Source of the DNA: UBA2979 sp963694535
Lineage (GTDB): Bacteria > Chloroflexota > Dehalococcoidia > UBA2979
DNA: 45,097 nucleotides
NCBI GenBank assembly: GCA_963694535.1
Contig: CAVODE010000005.1
Location: 1-45,097, forward strand
Direction of reading: 5' to 3'
In this document: positions 16,436 through 26,631 of the stretch, in pieces
Numbering within the stretch: the stretch's first letter is position 1
Layout of the letters: every line of letters starts with the position of its first letter
Notes under the pieces: model-generated
The model's database searches: none
What the model was told of the DNA's origin: nothing
What the model saw: the letters and a program-made list of their open reading frames with translations, nothing else
Program-made: the position numbers and the translations under genes

Positions 16436-16496
16436 TTTCTCCCGACAAGAGTTCAAGTGTATAGGCGCTTAAACATTTTAAAAGGAAAAGACAGTA

Positions 16497-19400
16497 ATGT
16501 TCGCTCATTTACACACACACACTGAGTATTCTCTTCTCGACGGAATGTCAAAAATGGAAACGCTTACGCAGAGAGCCCGAGAATTGGGCCAGTCAGCGTT
16601 GGCTATAACTGACCACGGTAATATGCATGGTGCTTTGGCTTTTTACAAAGCTGCAAAGAAAAACGGGATAAAACCAATTATAGGAATGGAAGCGTATATC
16701 GCCCATGGTGCGATGTCGGACAGAAATCCTCGTGAGAGACAACCCAACCATTTAACGATTATCGCTCAAAATTCAACAGGCTATCAAAATCTACTTACGC
16801 TAACGTCGTTAGCACACACACAGGGATTCTATCAAAAACCCCGCATTGATAAAGAGCTATTAGCCAACCATTCAGAGGGTCTAATAGTGCTCTCCGGTTG
16901 CCCATCCGGCGAGTTAATGTCATCAATCAGAAATAACGATATCGAAGAGGCTAGACGGGTAGCTGGCTGGTATTCCGAGGTATTTCCTGGTCGTTATTAC
17001 ATAGAGATTATGGGTCATGGTATTGATAAATTTGCTGAGCCAACTAATCAGGCTATAGCTCTCTCTAAAAGCCTAAATTTACCTCTAGTTTTGACAAATG
17101 ACTCTCATTATACGTTTGCAGAGGATGACAAGGCTCATGAAGCACTTTTGTGTATCGGCACAAATTCAACAATGAATGACCCGAAAAGAATGAAATTTGA
17201 CAGTGACAAATTTTACCTCAGAAGTGAAGACGAGATGCGCCAGATTTATCCAGATTTACCTGAGGCAGCAGATAACACAAGTGTTATCGCCGAGTCGGTC
17301 GAGTTGGAGTTAAGTTTTGAGCAACTAACTTTACCTAATCCGGGTATACCAGATGGATTGTCATCACGTGATCACCTACGAAACTTAGCTGTTTCCGGTC
17401 TTAAGGATCACTACTCTGTTGTTACAAGTGAGCATCAGGAACGACTGCAGTACGAACTGGCTGTAATTGCAGAAACAGGCTTCGACGAGTACATGCTCAT
17501 AGTTAAGGACATAGCTGAATTCGCCCGTCGAGCGGGGATTCGAATGGGCGTCAGAGGTTCAGCTGCTTCTTCAATAGTTCTATATTGCTTAGGTGTTACT
17601 GATGTAGATCCCGTAGGCTGGGGCTTAGTTTTTGAGAGATTTTTGAATCCTGAGCGTATTGGCATGCCAGATGTTGACTTTGATTTTGCGGATGATAGAC
17701 GTAGTGAAGTAATAGAGTACACGGTCAATAAATATGGACACGATCGAGTTGCACAAATAGGCACATTTGGCACCATGGGAGCACGAGGTTCTATTCGTGA
17801 TACGGCGAGAGTTCTTGGATATCCACCAAGCGTTGGTGACCGCTTGGCTCGTATGGTTCCTAGTGTGGTTAATACGACTCTAAAGGGAGCTTTAGAAACG
17901 TCGGATCTAGGTCCCGAGTATAAACAAGCAAAGGACTCGAGAGAGATTATCGATCTTGCGATGAGACTAGAAGGAGTATCACGTCATTCAAGCACCCATG
18001 CGGCTGGGATCGTTATTTCTAAGGATCCATTACTCGATCTTGTTCCTTTGCAGAGACCAGATCCGGACACGGGATTTTCTATAGCCCAGTGGGGTATGGA
18101 CGATATAGCAGACGTTGGTCTTTTGAAGATTGACTATCTAGGTTTAACTAACCTGACTATTTTGGGCAAGGCATTGGAGATCATTGAGTCGACTTCAGGT
18201 GAGACCGTTGATTTGTTATGTATTCCTGATAAAGATCTAGCGACTGCCGAAATGATGTCACAGGGACACACCTTTGGAGTTTTTCAAATGGAAGGCTCTG
18301 GAATGACTGAAGCCTCTAGATTACTAGAACCCTCTGGGATTTCAGATATGGCTGCGTTGGTTGCTCTGTATCGACCAGGTCCGATGGAGCATATACCACG
18401 ATTTGCGGAAGTAAAAAAAGGACTTAAGGAGCCGCAGTACTTGGATCCGGCACTCGAACCTATATTGGCTGAAACATATGGTGTCATTACCTATCAGGAA
18501 CAAGTTTTACAAATCGCTCAAAAATTTGCTGGGTATTCATTAGGCCAAGCCGATGTTATGAGAAAAGCTATGGGGAAGAAAATAGCTGCGGTGATGACTG
18601 AAGAACGAGAACGCTTCGTTTCTGGTATTGAATTGAAAGGGCATAAGAGGCGTCTAGGTGAAAAACTATTTGATCTAATCGAGCCATTTGCTGGCTATGC
18701 CTTTAACAAGGCTCATGCCGTGTGTTACGGACTTATCGCATATCAGACAGCATACTTGAAGGCTCATTATCCTATCGAATATATGTCTGCGGTCCTTTGT
18801 TCATCGAGTGGTGACCGGACTGCGTTAGCAGCCGCTGAATGCCAAAGGCTTGGGATATCAATTTCTTTACCTGACATTAATAAAAGTAAGGTTAATTTCA
18901 ATGTGGAGGTATCTGAGTCGATTGATGGAGCACGGTCTATTAGATATGGACTAGGCCAAGTTAAAGATGTGGGATCGGGAAGCGCTGAATTGATTGTTGC
19001 TGAAAGAGTAGAAAATGGAGAATATTCCTCTATGGAGGATTTTGCGGCACGATTACCTAGCAAGTCAGCAAATAGGAGAATTATTGAAGCTTTAGCTAGA
19101 GCGGGATCATTTGATACCTTATGTGATCGAGGAATTGTGCTTCAGAATATTGAGAGAATCATCGATATTTCGAAGGAGCAAAAACGATTAAGGGACACTG
19201 GCCAGACTACTATGTTTGACTTGTTAGGTTCTGATGGTTTAGGCGGCCTTGATATGTCTGATCCGATGCTACTTCCAAGTCGCCAGATTCAACTGTGGGA
19301 ACGTGAATACCTAGGCACTTATATAAGTGATCATCCGTTAACCGAGGCTTCTTTGATTCTTGATAAGTATGTAACTCATTCGCCGGCTGAACTGACGTCC

Positions 19401-20204
19401 TTCTTGGACGGTAAGGAGGCAGTAGTGGCTGGGATTATCACTGATGTCAGAGAGCTCACGGCGCGTGTTAGTAACCGACCATTTTGTGCTATTAGAGTAG
19501 AAGGTTTTACTGGATCTTCTGAGATAATGATTTGGAACAAGGAGTATGAGCACTACTTCAAGACAGGAATTTTGGCTGAAGGCAACATTGTTTTGGCTAA
19601 GGTGTCGATTAGAACTAACAAAAATTCCAGAACTACAGTCGCGGCAAAATTCGTAGTTGCTTATGATCCACATTTGAAAAGTATCGGACCGAATTTCAAT
19701 GAGGCGCAATTTCAAATTCGTCGTCAAGGTGGTGGCGTTAATACTGTGGTGGATATAAAAGATCGTCCTAGAGCCGAAAAAAGCCGGACTGAGTACTTAA
19801 ATGTGAAGTCTTTTCCAGCGGATTCTCTAGCATCACGTGAGACCAAAGTGAAGGAACGACGAGATATCTTTGAGACGTCTACGACACTCGATAACGGTTT
19901 ATTGATACGTATCGATGAGACCCGAGATGCCAGTGCTGATCGGCGCCGTATTCATCATTTATTCCAAATCTTGGACGAGTCACCTGGTTCTTATGCTGTC
20001 ACTCTTGAGATTGAAGACAGAAATCATCTAAGAAGTCAGGTTAGGCGTGCTGGGATTGACGAACGAATGATTTCAGATATTGCAAGCCGTCTTCGTGAAA
20101 CCTTAGGCGTGCTTGGATCTGTCGAGTACGAAGAGCTCTTTATATCTGATATTAAGTCAAGAATTATCGATGCCGAACCTCTTAAGATTGCAGGTGGAAA
20201 TTGA
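16497..20204 (+). CDS. dnaE: DNA polymerase III alpha subunit
   Basis: This is the replicative polymerase subunit. The 1235-residue protein starts with a PHP domain (HLHTHTEYSLLDG and ITDHGNMHG, with metal ligands visible). The polymerase palm contains the catalytic triad D392-x-D394-x-D396 (DVDFDFADD). Later segments are RHSSTHAAGIV, the fingers region with EQVLQIAQKFAGYS, GYAFNKAHA, a helix-hairpin-helix region near 830-890, and a C-terminal OB fold. It is the DnaE1 type, without a proofreading exonuclease. AAAAGGA precedes the ATG. Its own candidate promoter lies upstream. Confidence 0.98.
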   Translation: MFAHLHTHTEYSLLDGMSKMETLTQRARELGQSALAITDHGNMHGALAFYKAAKKNGIKPIIGMEAYIAHGAMSDRNPRERQPNHLTIIAQNSTGYQNLLTLTSLAHTQGFYQKPRIDKELLANHSEGLIVLSGCPSGELMSSIRNNDIEEARRVAGWYSEVFPGRYYIEIMGHGIDKFAEPTNQAIALSKSLNLPLVLTNDSHYTFAEDDKAHEALLCIGTNSTMNDPKRMKFDSDKFYLRSEDEMRQIYPDLPEAADNTSVIAESVELELSFEQLTLPNPGIPDGLSSRDHLRNLAVSGLKDHYSVVTSEHQERLQYELAVIAETGFDEYMLIVKDIAEFARRAGIRMGVRGSAASSIVLYCLGVTDVDPVGWGLVFERFLNPERIGMPDVDFDFADDRRSEVIEYTVNKYGHDRVAQIGTFGTMGARGSIRDTARVLGYPPSVGDRLARMVPSVVNTTLKGALETSDLGPEYKQAKDSREIIDLAMRLEGVSRHSSTHAAGIVISKDPLLDLVPLQRPDPDTGFSIAQWGMDDIADVGLLKIDYLGLTNLTILGKALEIIESTSGETVDLLCIPDKDLATAEMMSQGHTFGVFQMEGSGMTEASRLLEPSGISDMAALVALYRPGPMEHIPRFAEVKKGLKEPQYLDPALEPILAETYGVITYQEQVLQIAQKFAGYSLGQADVMRKAMGKKIAAVMTEERERFVSGIELKGHKRRLGEKLFDLIEPFAGYAFNKAHAVCYGLIAYQTAYLKAHYPIEYMSAVLCSSSGDRTALAAAECQRLGISISLPDINKSKVNFNVEVSESIDGARSIRYGLGQVKDVGSGSAELIVAERVENGEYSSMEDFAARLPSKSANRRIIEALARAGSFDTLCDRGIVLQNIERIIDISKEQKRLRDTGQTTMFDLLGSDGLGGLDMSDPMLLPSRQIQLWEREYLGTYISDHPLTEASLILDKYVTHSPAELTSFLDGKEAVVAGIITDVRELTARVSNRPFCAIRVEGFTGSSEIMIWNKEYEHYFKTGILAEGNIVLAKVSIRTNKNSRTTVAAKFVVAYDPHLKSIGPNFNEAQFQIRRQGGGVNTVVDIKDRPRAEKSRTEYLNVKSFPADSLASRETKVKERRDIFETSTTLDNGLLIRIDETRDASADRRRIHHLFQILDESPGSYAVTLEIEDRNHLRSQVRRAGIDERMISDIASRLRETLGVLGSVEYEELFISDIKSRIIDAEPLKIAGGN

Positions 20205-20277
20205 GTAACAAATCATCGACTGTAAATCGCTTTAGAGACTAGCCCACGAATTTGCAGAATGTTGTAACGTAATCTGT

Positions 20278-21255
20278 ATGGCTATTTCAACTGCTAAAGT
20301 GGCAGAAAGTTATCGTAAACTTATTGATATTCGAACAGCTATTGGCTCAATCATCTTGGGCCAAGATGAGTTGATATCGGGACTCCTGATCGCTGCTATG
20401 ACCAATAATCATGCGTTGATTGAGGGACTTCCTGGTTTGGCCAAGTCACTGGCGGTCTCGACTTTTGCGGCAACTATCGAGAGTAATTTTACGCGTATTC
20501 AATTCACCCCTGATCTACTTCCTGCTGACCTAACAGGAACTCAGATTTTTGATCCTAGAGATACTCAATTTCATATTCGAAAAGGGCCAATATTTTCCAA
20601 CGTAATTTTGGCTGATGAGATAAATAGAGCACCAGCTAAAGTGCACTCCGCATTACTCGAGGCAATGGAAGAAAGTTCAGTTACGATTGGAGGTGACACG
20701 TTAGAGCTTCCTGAGCCATTTTTAGTTTTAGCTACTCAGAATCCTATTGAGCATGAGGCGACTTATAGGCTTCCTGAAGCGCAGTTAGATCGTTTCATGT
20801 TGAAAATTGTAGTGAAATACCCTGAGATGGAAGATGAAAGGAGCATGCTTGATCAGAGATTATCTCAATCAAGGGTCTTGCCCAAACCAGTCATTAATGC
20901 GAGTGAATTACGGGTTATTCAAGATGCCACGAGTCAGATCAGCATTGATCCGAAAATACGCGATTATATTTTGAGGTTGGTGCGAGCAAGCCGATCCATA
21001 GGCGAGGTGGAAGAGAGCGACGTATCTCGCTGGATTGAGTATGGGGCATCACCCCGTGCATCAATATTCTTTGTCGAAGGAACTCAAGCACTAGCTTTGC
21101 TAAATTCTCGAGAGTATGTTCTCCCCGAGGACGTGAAGCAAATTGCTAAACCGATCTTGCGACATCGCCTAGTGCTCACTTATCAGGCGGAAGCTGAAGG
21201 AATAACGACTGACGATGTCATCGATCAGTTGTTGGAACACGTACTAATTTCTTGA
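20278..21255 (+). CDS. MoxR-family AAA ATPase (first copy)
   Basis: MoxR ATPases act as chaperone-like partners of VWA-domain proteins. The 325-residue protein has a Walker A of the GLPGLAKS form, the strand RIQFTPDLLPADLTG, Walker B in ILADEINRAPAKVHSALLE, sensor 1 ATQNPIEHEATYRLPEAQ and the C-terminal lid. It heads a five-gene run (MoxR-DUF58-BatD-like-VWA-VWA/TPR), so its likely substrates are the downstream VWA proteins. A second MoxR lies at 36367-37323. Confidence 0.93.
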   Translation: MAISTAKVAESYRKLIDIRTAIGSIILGQDELISGLLIAAMTNNHALIEGLPGLAKSLAVSTFAATIESNFTRIQFTPDLLPADLTGTQIFDPRDTQFHIRKGPIFSNVILADEINRAPAKVHSALLEAMEESSVTIGGDTLELPEPFLVLATQNPIEHEATYRLPEAQLDRFMLKIVVKYPEMEDERSMLDQRLSQSRVLPKPVINASELRVIQDATSQISIDPKIRDYILRLVRASRSIGEVEESDVSRWIEYGASPRASIFFVEGTQALALLNSREYVLPEDVKQIAKPILRHRLVLTYQAEAEGITTDDVIDQLLEHVLIS

Positions 21256-21268
21256 TTCAAGTAATTCT

Positions 21269-22258
21269 ATGTTTCGTAAAATAAATTATTTCTTGCGGCG
21301 GTTGAACAAATCAAACCATAGCGTTGGTTCCCGACGTCAAGAAATAGGACATTGGAATTTATCAAATCCAAACTTGGATCGGCATATTAAAGAACTTGAG
21401 TTCCGCATCACACGATCTGAATCTGCGGATTTGTATGGGCAGTACCTATCGATTTTTAAAGGCGTGGGTATAGATTACGAAGGCACTCGAGAATATACGC
21501 AAGGCGATGACACTCGATTTATCGATTGGAATCGCACTGCCAAATCTAATGAGATCTGGAGTAAAGAGTTTCGAGAAGAACGTGGGCGCACAGTTTTATT
21601 CTTAGTGGATAATTCCATGTCTATGACTGCTCCACCACCATTTGGTGAGAAGACACTAGCCGTTTTGCAAGTGCTCTCACTTCTTGGATATTCAGCTGTT
21701 AGTGCAGGAGATTTGGTAGGATTAATTACGTTTTCTTCTGACGTACACAGCGTGATGAGACCTCGCAAAGGCAAGGGAAATATATTACAAATAATACGTA
21801 GGATCTTGCAGGATTCATCAGATGTCAGCGCAGAATCTAGACAAGGAACCGACGTTGCAAAGGTGATTCAATTTTCGAACCGACTTCTCAAGCAAGGGTC
21901 GGTGGTGTTTATTTTGTCAGATTTTGTGGATATTACATCATTAGAGACTATTAGACTTCTCGCCCGTAAACATGATGTGACTGTGGTTCGTATTGATGGT
22001 CCAGACAGCGATTTGAGCATGGAAAATGGATTAATTGATTTGCTTGACGTAGAGACTGGTCAATCTAGAATCGTTGATCTCACTGACTTTAGAGGCTCAG
22101 ATGAATTGTTTCTTCAGGGAGGTGAGAAGAAAAACAACGGGTCAAATTTTCAAGAGTTAGGAGTTTCGGAATTAGTACTTAATACTAATTCGGATATCGC
22201 GGTCGAGCTGTTGACTTATTTGCGTGTGCGTTCGCGCCGTATGTTTCGACAATTATGA
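21269..22258 (+). CDS. DUF58 protein (VWA-like fold)
   Basis: The 329-residue soluble protein has the DUF58 signature EYTQGDDTRFIDWNRTAKS, followed by a VWA-like region with the metal-site motif LVDNSMSM and FILSDFVDI. DUF58 proteins always accompany MoxR and are thought to be its adaptors or substrates. No membrane helix is present, unlike the second DUF58 at 37338. It starts 13 bases after moxR and its stop overlaps the next ATG. Confidence 0.9.
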   Translation: MFRKINYFLRRLNKSNHSVGSRRQEIGHWNLSNPNLDRHIKELEFRITRSESADLYGQYLSIFKGVGIDYEGTREYTQGDDTRFIDWNRTAKSNEIWSKEFREERGRTVLFLVDNSMSMTAPPPFGEKTLAVLQVLSLLGYSAVSAGDLVGLITFSSDVHSVMRPRKGKGNILQIIRRILQDSSDVSAESRQGTDVAKVIQFSNRLLKQGSVVFILSDFVDITSLETIRLLARKHDVTVVRIDGPDSDLSMENGLIDLLDVETGQSRIVDLTDFRGSDELFLQGGEKKNNGSNFQELGVSELVLNTNSDIAVELLTYLRVRSRRMFRQL

Positions 22259-23181
22259 TGTTGACTAGGTTGTCACTGTACATAGTAATAATCACTTTAA
22301 TACTTATTCCTTTTCAACGTATAGAAGCTCAATCAAAACCCGATATTGAGATAATCTCCACAATAACGCCACAAGAAATAAACATCGGAGACACTTTTTA
22401 TTTAGAAGTGTTGGTGCGCCATAGTAATGCAGTGGCAGTGAGCACCAATTTAGCCATGATTTCTGGGATTGAGTCAGTGGGTAGTCCAATTGAAGAATTT
22501 GGCAGTTTGTCGGACATATCAGATGTAACTTCCTTTACCTATGAGCTTCAGGTCTTTATTTTGGATCTTCCTCAGCAATTAGAAATTAAAGTGCTTTGGG
22601 TTACTGAAGACGGTCAAACTGGGTTGGTTAACAATTTCGTTGATTTGCCCACGGTTATTAGCTTGGTCACGAATGCATCTACCGCTGTACGAGATCTAAA
22701 ACCACAACAAACCACCATGAGTGATTACGGGAATACTATTTCATATAGAGGAGTCATAGGCATCATGCTTGTTTCTTTTTTTGTCATGATTTTAGCTTTG
22801 TATTTACGCCGAAATAAGCTCGTTGAAATTGAGGAAAATGGCTCCGAGGATATGGCTCGATCACGGCTCGCTGAGTTGCATAGCCTTAAGTTAGATGAGG
22901 CTGCTGATTTACAGAAATTCTATGGCACTTTATCTACGGTCATTCGCTTATACCTTTTGAACAGGTTTGATCTTGATGCTTTGATATATACCTCTTCAGA
23001 GTTAAGCAAATTGATGATAGAGAGTGGTATCGAGCGCTGGCAAGCACGACTCGTCGGTGAACTGCTGAAGCGTTGTGACTTGGCTATCTATGCACATATT
23101 TATCCTGATCCAGATTCTGCTAATTCCGACTTAACTCTGGCTTATGAAATAGTTGAGTTCGCGAGAGAGCGCCAAAGATGA
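22255..23181 (+). CDS. BatD-like membrane protein
   Basis: The 308-residue protein has an N-terminal signal peptide (about 1-25). An extracytoplasmic beta-rich region follows (about 28-150) with the opening TPQEINIGDTFYLEV, as in BatD/oxygen-tolerance proteins. One transmembrane helix lies at about 163-182, and a cytoplasmic helical domain of about 110 residues ends the protein. The assignment rests on topology and position in the cluster more than on motifs. It overlaps the DUF58 stop and is overlapped by the following VWA gene, so all are translationally coupled. Confidence 0.65.
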   Translation: MMLTRLSLYIVIITLILIPFQRIEAQSKPDIEIISTITPQEINIGDTFYLEVLVRHSNAVAVSTNLAMISGIESVGSPIEEFGSLSDISDVTSFTYELQVFILDLPQQLEIKVLWVTEDGQTGLVNNFVDLPTVISLVTNASTAVRDLKPQQTTMSDYGNTISYRGVIGIMLVSFFVMILALYLRRNKLVEIEENGSEDMARSRLAELHSLKLDEAADLQKFYGTLSTVIRLYLLNRFDLDALIYTSSELSKLMIESGIERWQARLVGELLKRCDLAIYAHIYPDPDSANSDLTLAYEIVEFARERQR

Positions 23182-24122
23182 ATCTGGCTGATAATTATTT
23201 TTCTAGTGTTGCCTGGCTTAGCCTCATTCCTGTACTTGTATTGTTTGGTGTCGCGAGATGGCGGTGGGGGCGGTCAATCGCGATACCGGTCTCGTCGATA
23301 TCAACTGTTGAGGTGACTGAAACTAAAACTAGGCGAGTTCGATATCATTGGCTTGCAGAATTTATCCTTTGGCTAAGTGGTCTGATAGGGATTATCGCTC
23401 TTGCCGGCCCACAGTATGGAATTGCATCAAATCCAACAGAGTTAGAGGGCTTGGATATAGTATTAACTATCGATTTGTCCTCTTCGATGAATTTAAAGAA
23501 TATGGATGGTGACAGTAAATTAGTTACAGCCCAACAGGTCATTAGCGAATTTCTTGAGGAGCAGGACGGTAACCGCATTGGTGTTGTAGTTTTTCAGTCG
23601 TCTGCGCTGACACTTTCACCACTTACATATGACATCGATGCCGTTGACAGCCAGATTGACCGACTCGAGACGGGTTGGTTAAAGGATGGCACAGCGATTG
23701 GACTTGGAATATCAGAGGCCCTAGTGCTTCTAAGAAATTCGTCTGCTGCGTCAAAAGTAATTATTCTGTTGACCGATGGGGAGAACAATGCCGGCGTTAT
23801 TTCACCGTTGGAGGCTGCGGAATTATCGAAAGCATTTAATACAAGAATTTACACTATAGCTCTAACTCCTAATGGCCAATTTTTTGACTCGAGAACCCTT
23901 CAGAGTATTTCCGAGGTAACGGACGGGAAAGGATTTGATGCCTATACGAGAGAGGAACTACTTGCAGCATATTCAACTGTCGCTGAATTAGAAAGATCAA
24001 ATATTGGCGTTCGTGACTACGTTGTTATCAACCACTATCAGACGCTATTTATATTGGTCGGCATCTCTCTATTATTTATAAGTTTTATGCTATCTGTGAC
24101 GTACTTTAAGAGATTCCCTTAA
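23178..24122 (+). CDS. BatA-like VWA-domain membrane protein
   Basis: The 314-residue protein has two N-terminal transmembrane helices (about 10-25 and 58-80). A VWA domain with intact MIDAS site DLSSSMN and ILLTDGENNAG follows, and a C-terminal helix (about 288-308) ends the protein. This is the BatA/BatB layout of the Bacteroides aerotolerance family. Function in Chloroflexota is unknown; MoxR-dependent assembly of an envelope complex is the general inference. It overlaps the preceding gene by four bases. Confidence 0.88.
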   Translation: MNLADNYFSSVAWLSLIPVLVLFGVARWRWGRSIAIPVSSISTVEVTETKTRRVRYHWLAEFILWLSGLIGIIALAGPQYGIASNPTELEGLDIVLTIDLSSSMNLKNMDGDSKLVTAQQVISEFLEEQDGNRIGVVVFQSSALTLSPLTYDIDAVDSQIDRLETGWLKDGTAIGLGISEALVLLRNSSAASKVIILLTDGENNAGVISPLEAAELSKAFNTRIYTIALTPNGQFFDSRTLQSISEVTDGKGFDAYTREELLAAYSTVAELERSNIGVRDYVVINHYQTLFILVGISLLFISFMLSVTYFKRFP

Positions 24123-24150
24123 TGATTAGAGTGTGGGTGTATTTATCATT

Positions 24151-25890
24151 ATGAATTTTGACTCACCTCAGTGGTTGTTACTTTTAGCTCTAGTGCCGTT
24201 ACTGATTTTTATGATTCGTTTTGATTACAAAAACAATCGAAACACTCCATTTATGAAATTTAGCAAAAGCTACGGTTCGAAGTTTCGATTCGTTCGTCAT
24301 TGTTGTGTAGTGGTATCACTCTTGTTATTGATAGTTGCTGCTGCGAAGCCAGTTTGGGGTACGGAATTTGTCAAGTCACCAACGTCGGAATCTGAACTAG
24401 TTATAGTTCTCGATGTCTCTTATTCAATGCTGGCGGACGATCTCAAACCGACTCGCTCGAGAGTGGCTTCCGATTCAATCATAAAATTACTTCCGTATCT
24501 AAGGGGATATCGCGTAGGTCTTGTAATTTTTGCAGGAGATGCGTTTGAGCGTGCTCCTGTAACCGATGATTTCAAGTCACTTTCATTTATGCTTCAAAGA
24601 GCACAGGATGAAAGTTTTCTTTTAGAACCCGGATCAAATGTTGTTAGTGGTATAGAGAAGGCGAGCGAGATATTACACCGAAATGAGATACCACATAGCA
24701 AATTAATTTTACTCGTGTCGGATGGCGAATTTGACGAGGTAAATGATTTATCAAGTGTTGTCTCTGATTCAGATACCAATGTGTTTACAGCATTCGCTGC
24801 AAGCAAAATATCTGGCCAGCTCCCGAACGGGTACGTCTCAAGTGGTCAGCCGACTCATTTGGAGCTTCTAGCACAACAGAGCGATGGCTCATTTTGGGAA
24901 ATCCAAGATTTGCCTGGTCTGGCCGTTTCTCTTCAACGAATGAGATCAAAAGAGTATGTAAACGGAGTAGAAGAAATTTCGAAAAGTAGATCTAGTATTT
25001 TTATTGGCACAGCTTTATTTATCATGACTTTTTTACTAGTTAGCCCCTCCATATATGGTTGGTTTAAATACCACCAATTGTTCAACTCGATATTTATGGT
25101 TGGGCTAATTGGGACACTTTTGGGACTTGTGTCGTGTGCCTCTCCTTCAGTCGATAAGCAAATAAATACGGCCAATTCTTATTATGCGAACCATCAATAC
25201 AATGTTTCATTAATCGAATATCAGCGAATAAGTAACGAAATATCTGAAGTAGATGATTGGAAGACTGGTTCAATTCTTTACAATTTGGGAAATAACCTTC
25301 ATCGATTGGCTAGGTATGATGAAGCATTTGCCATATCAAGTTCAGCTCTGCAGTTTGCTAAAGATGATCAGGTACTGGCTGGAAAGATACGGTATTCGTT
25401 AGGACTGCATTCATATCGAAAAGGTGACTTCGAGCAGGCATATAAGTGGTTTAGCGAGGTGCTCAGTCATAGACCCACAGATATCGATGCGAAGATTAAC
25501 CTGGAGATTACGTTGCGAGAATTAGACTCAACTCCTGAGGTCGGCGTTGGTACTTCGCAGAAAACCAAGGATCAGACAAAGAAGTCTGGGCTTGAATCTC
25601 TTGATGATACCTCAGGTACTTGGAAGCCCAAAACAACGGATCAATCTGAATCGGATGATGAATCAGGAATCAAGGGCACTAAGGCCGCTATTGGTTCCAA
25701 AGGTAGTACGTTAGAGACTGGCGATGCAGGGCATCAGGTTGTAACAAGACAAATGCTTGATGATATCTTTCAAAAAACTGTAATCTCTCTATCTAAGTTA
25801 GAGGCATTAGAGATTTTAGATTTAGTTACCGAAGAAAATAGAGAAATTAATTATCCTTATACTTCTCGGCAAGGCCTAATTGTTAAGTAG
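24151..25890 (+). CDS. BatB-BatC fusion: VWA domain plus TPR domain
   Basis: From ATG 24151 the protein has 579 residues; the in-frame GTG at 24133 would add six. Residues 1-300 repeat the BatB plan: two helices, a VWA domain with MIDAS motif LDVSYSML and LVSDGEFDE, then another helix. A second hydrophobic segment follows, ending in the lipobox-like GLVSC at Cys329. The following 150 residues are TPR repeats (NTANSYYANHQYNVSLIEY and LYNLGNNLHRLARYDEAF). A Ser/Thr/Asp-rich linker and a short helix end the protein. The TPR part matches BatC, normally a separate gene. It ends 8 bases from the convergent gene. Confidence 0.85.
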   Translation: MNFDSPQWLLLLALVPLLIFMIRFDYKNNRNTPFMKFSKSYGSKFRFVRHCCVVVSLLLLIVAAAKPVWGTEFVKSPTSESELVIVLDVSYSMLADDLKPTRSRVASDSIIKLLPYLRGYRVGLVIFAGDAFERAPVTDDFKSLSFMLQRAQDESFLLEPGSNVVSGIEKASEILHRNEIPHSKLILLVSDGEFDEVNDLSSVVSDSDTNVFTAFAASKISGQLPNGYVSSGQPTHLELLAQQSDGSFWEIQDLPGLAVSLQRMRSKEYVNGVEEISKSRSSIFIGTALFIMTFLLVSPSIYGWFKYHQLFNSIFMVGLIGTLLGLVSCASPSVDKQINTANSYYANHQYNVSLIEYQRISNEISEVDDWKTGSILYNLGNNLHRLARYDEAFAISSSALQFAKDDQVLAGKIRYSLGLHSYRKGDFEQAYKWFSEVLSHRPTDIDAKINLEITLRELDSTPEVGVGTSQKTKDQTKKSGLESLDDTSGTWKPKTTDQSESDDESGIKGTKAAIGSKGSTLETGDAGHQVVTRQMLDDIFQKTVISLSKLEALEILDLVTEENREINYPYTSRQGLIVK

Positions 25891-25898
25891 TGATCTCG

Positions 25899-26585
25899 CT
25901 AGTTTTTCGCATTAGTTAATAACAGTTGAATAGGCCCATCATTAATAATGTCTCGAGTCGTTAAGCTGATTCCATTAGTCGGATCGATGATGGTGGTACC
26001 AAGTAGATTGGCCAAAGTGAGAAGATTGTCGTCGGTGAGTCCCTTATAGCCATATGGAATAACAACACCCGGATTGATATCTCGAATTATTCGCGACATC
26101 GTGCCAGGAGGTAGTGTTTCTTTAGGACCTGTTGGACACAGAATTATTTGTGAACTCCCAAACAAATCCTTTCCAGAACTATCCAATACATCTGTAAGAC
26201 CGCTTAAGACTCCGATCGACAGTCCGTCAATCTGAATGAACCAGCTAGTTTTTTCTTCTGTATCGGACTTGTTAGATAAACTTAGTTGACCGCCGTTAGT
26301 TGGTTCTATTTTGCTGATTTCAACGCTCGACGCGTATCCTTCAACTTGTACCCCTGAAACTTCGAATTCACCGGGGCGGTCAAAAATTACGGGAGACTCA
26401 TCTCCTGCTGGGGCCACTTGTTCGTTGCCAGTGCAAAGAGGGTCGTTGCGATGCGAATTTAAAATGATGTGAGCCTTTGGGCGACCCATTGTTCCATGCA
26501 GCTGTTTGGTCCACGGGTCGATTACGATTGAGGCATCTTTTCCCCGAAGCCTCAGTGAAGAGTTACCTAGCCAGTTTAATTCCAA
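25899..26585 (-). CDS. Metallo-beta-lactamase-fold protein lacking metal ligands
   Basis: The 228-residue protein follows the plan of the Lactamase_B_3/UlaG-like family: NWLGNSSLRLRG, then IVIDPW, then HIILNSHRNDP, then IFDRPGEFEVSGVQVEG, then a VIPYGYKG strand near the end. The usual HxHxDH motif reads H45-R-N-D-P-L. The Asp-containing HLGD-like segment reads VLSGLTD. The late PxHY histidine is Gly179. Most metal ligands are therefore gone, and an ordinary hydrolase activity is unlikely. It is the last gene of the minus-strand group with the sigma factor, FabH and the KS-like protein. Confidence 0.75.
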   Translation of the reverse strand: MELNWLGNSSLRLRGKDASIVIDPWTKQLHGTMGRPKAHIILNSHRNDPLCTGNEQVAPAGDESPVIFDRPGEFEVSGVQVEGYASSVEISKIEPTNGGQLSLSNKSDTEEKTSWFIQIDGLSIGVLSGLTDVLDSSGKDLFGSSQIILCPTGPKETLPPGTMSRIIRDINPGVVIPYGYKGLTDDNLLTLANLLGTTIIDPTNGISLTTRDIINDGPIQLLLTNAKN

Positions 26586-26631
26586 GTCAGTCGCCTCATT
26601 TCGTCACTATTCTTTTTTTATTATAAAGCAG

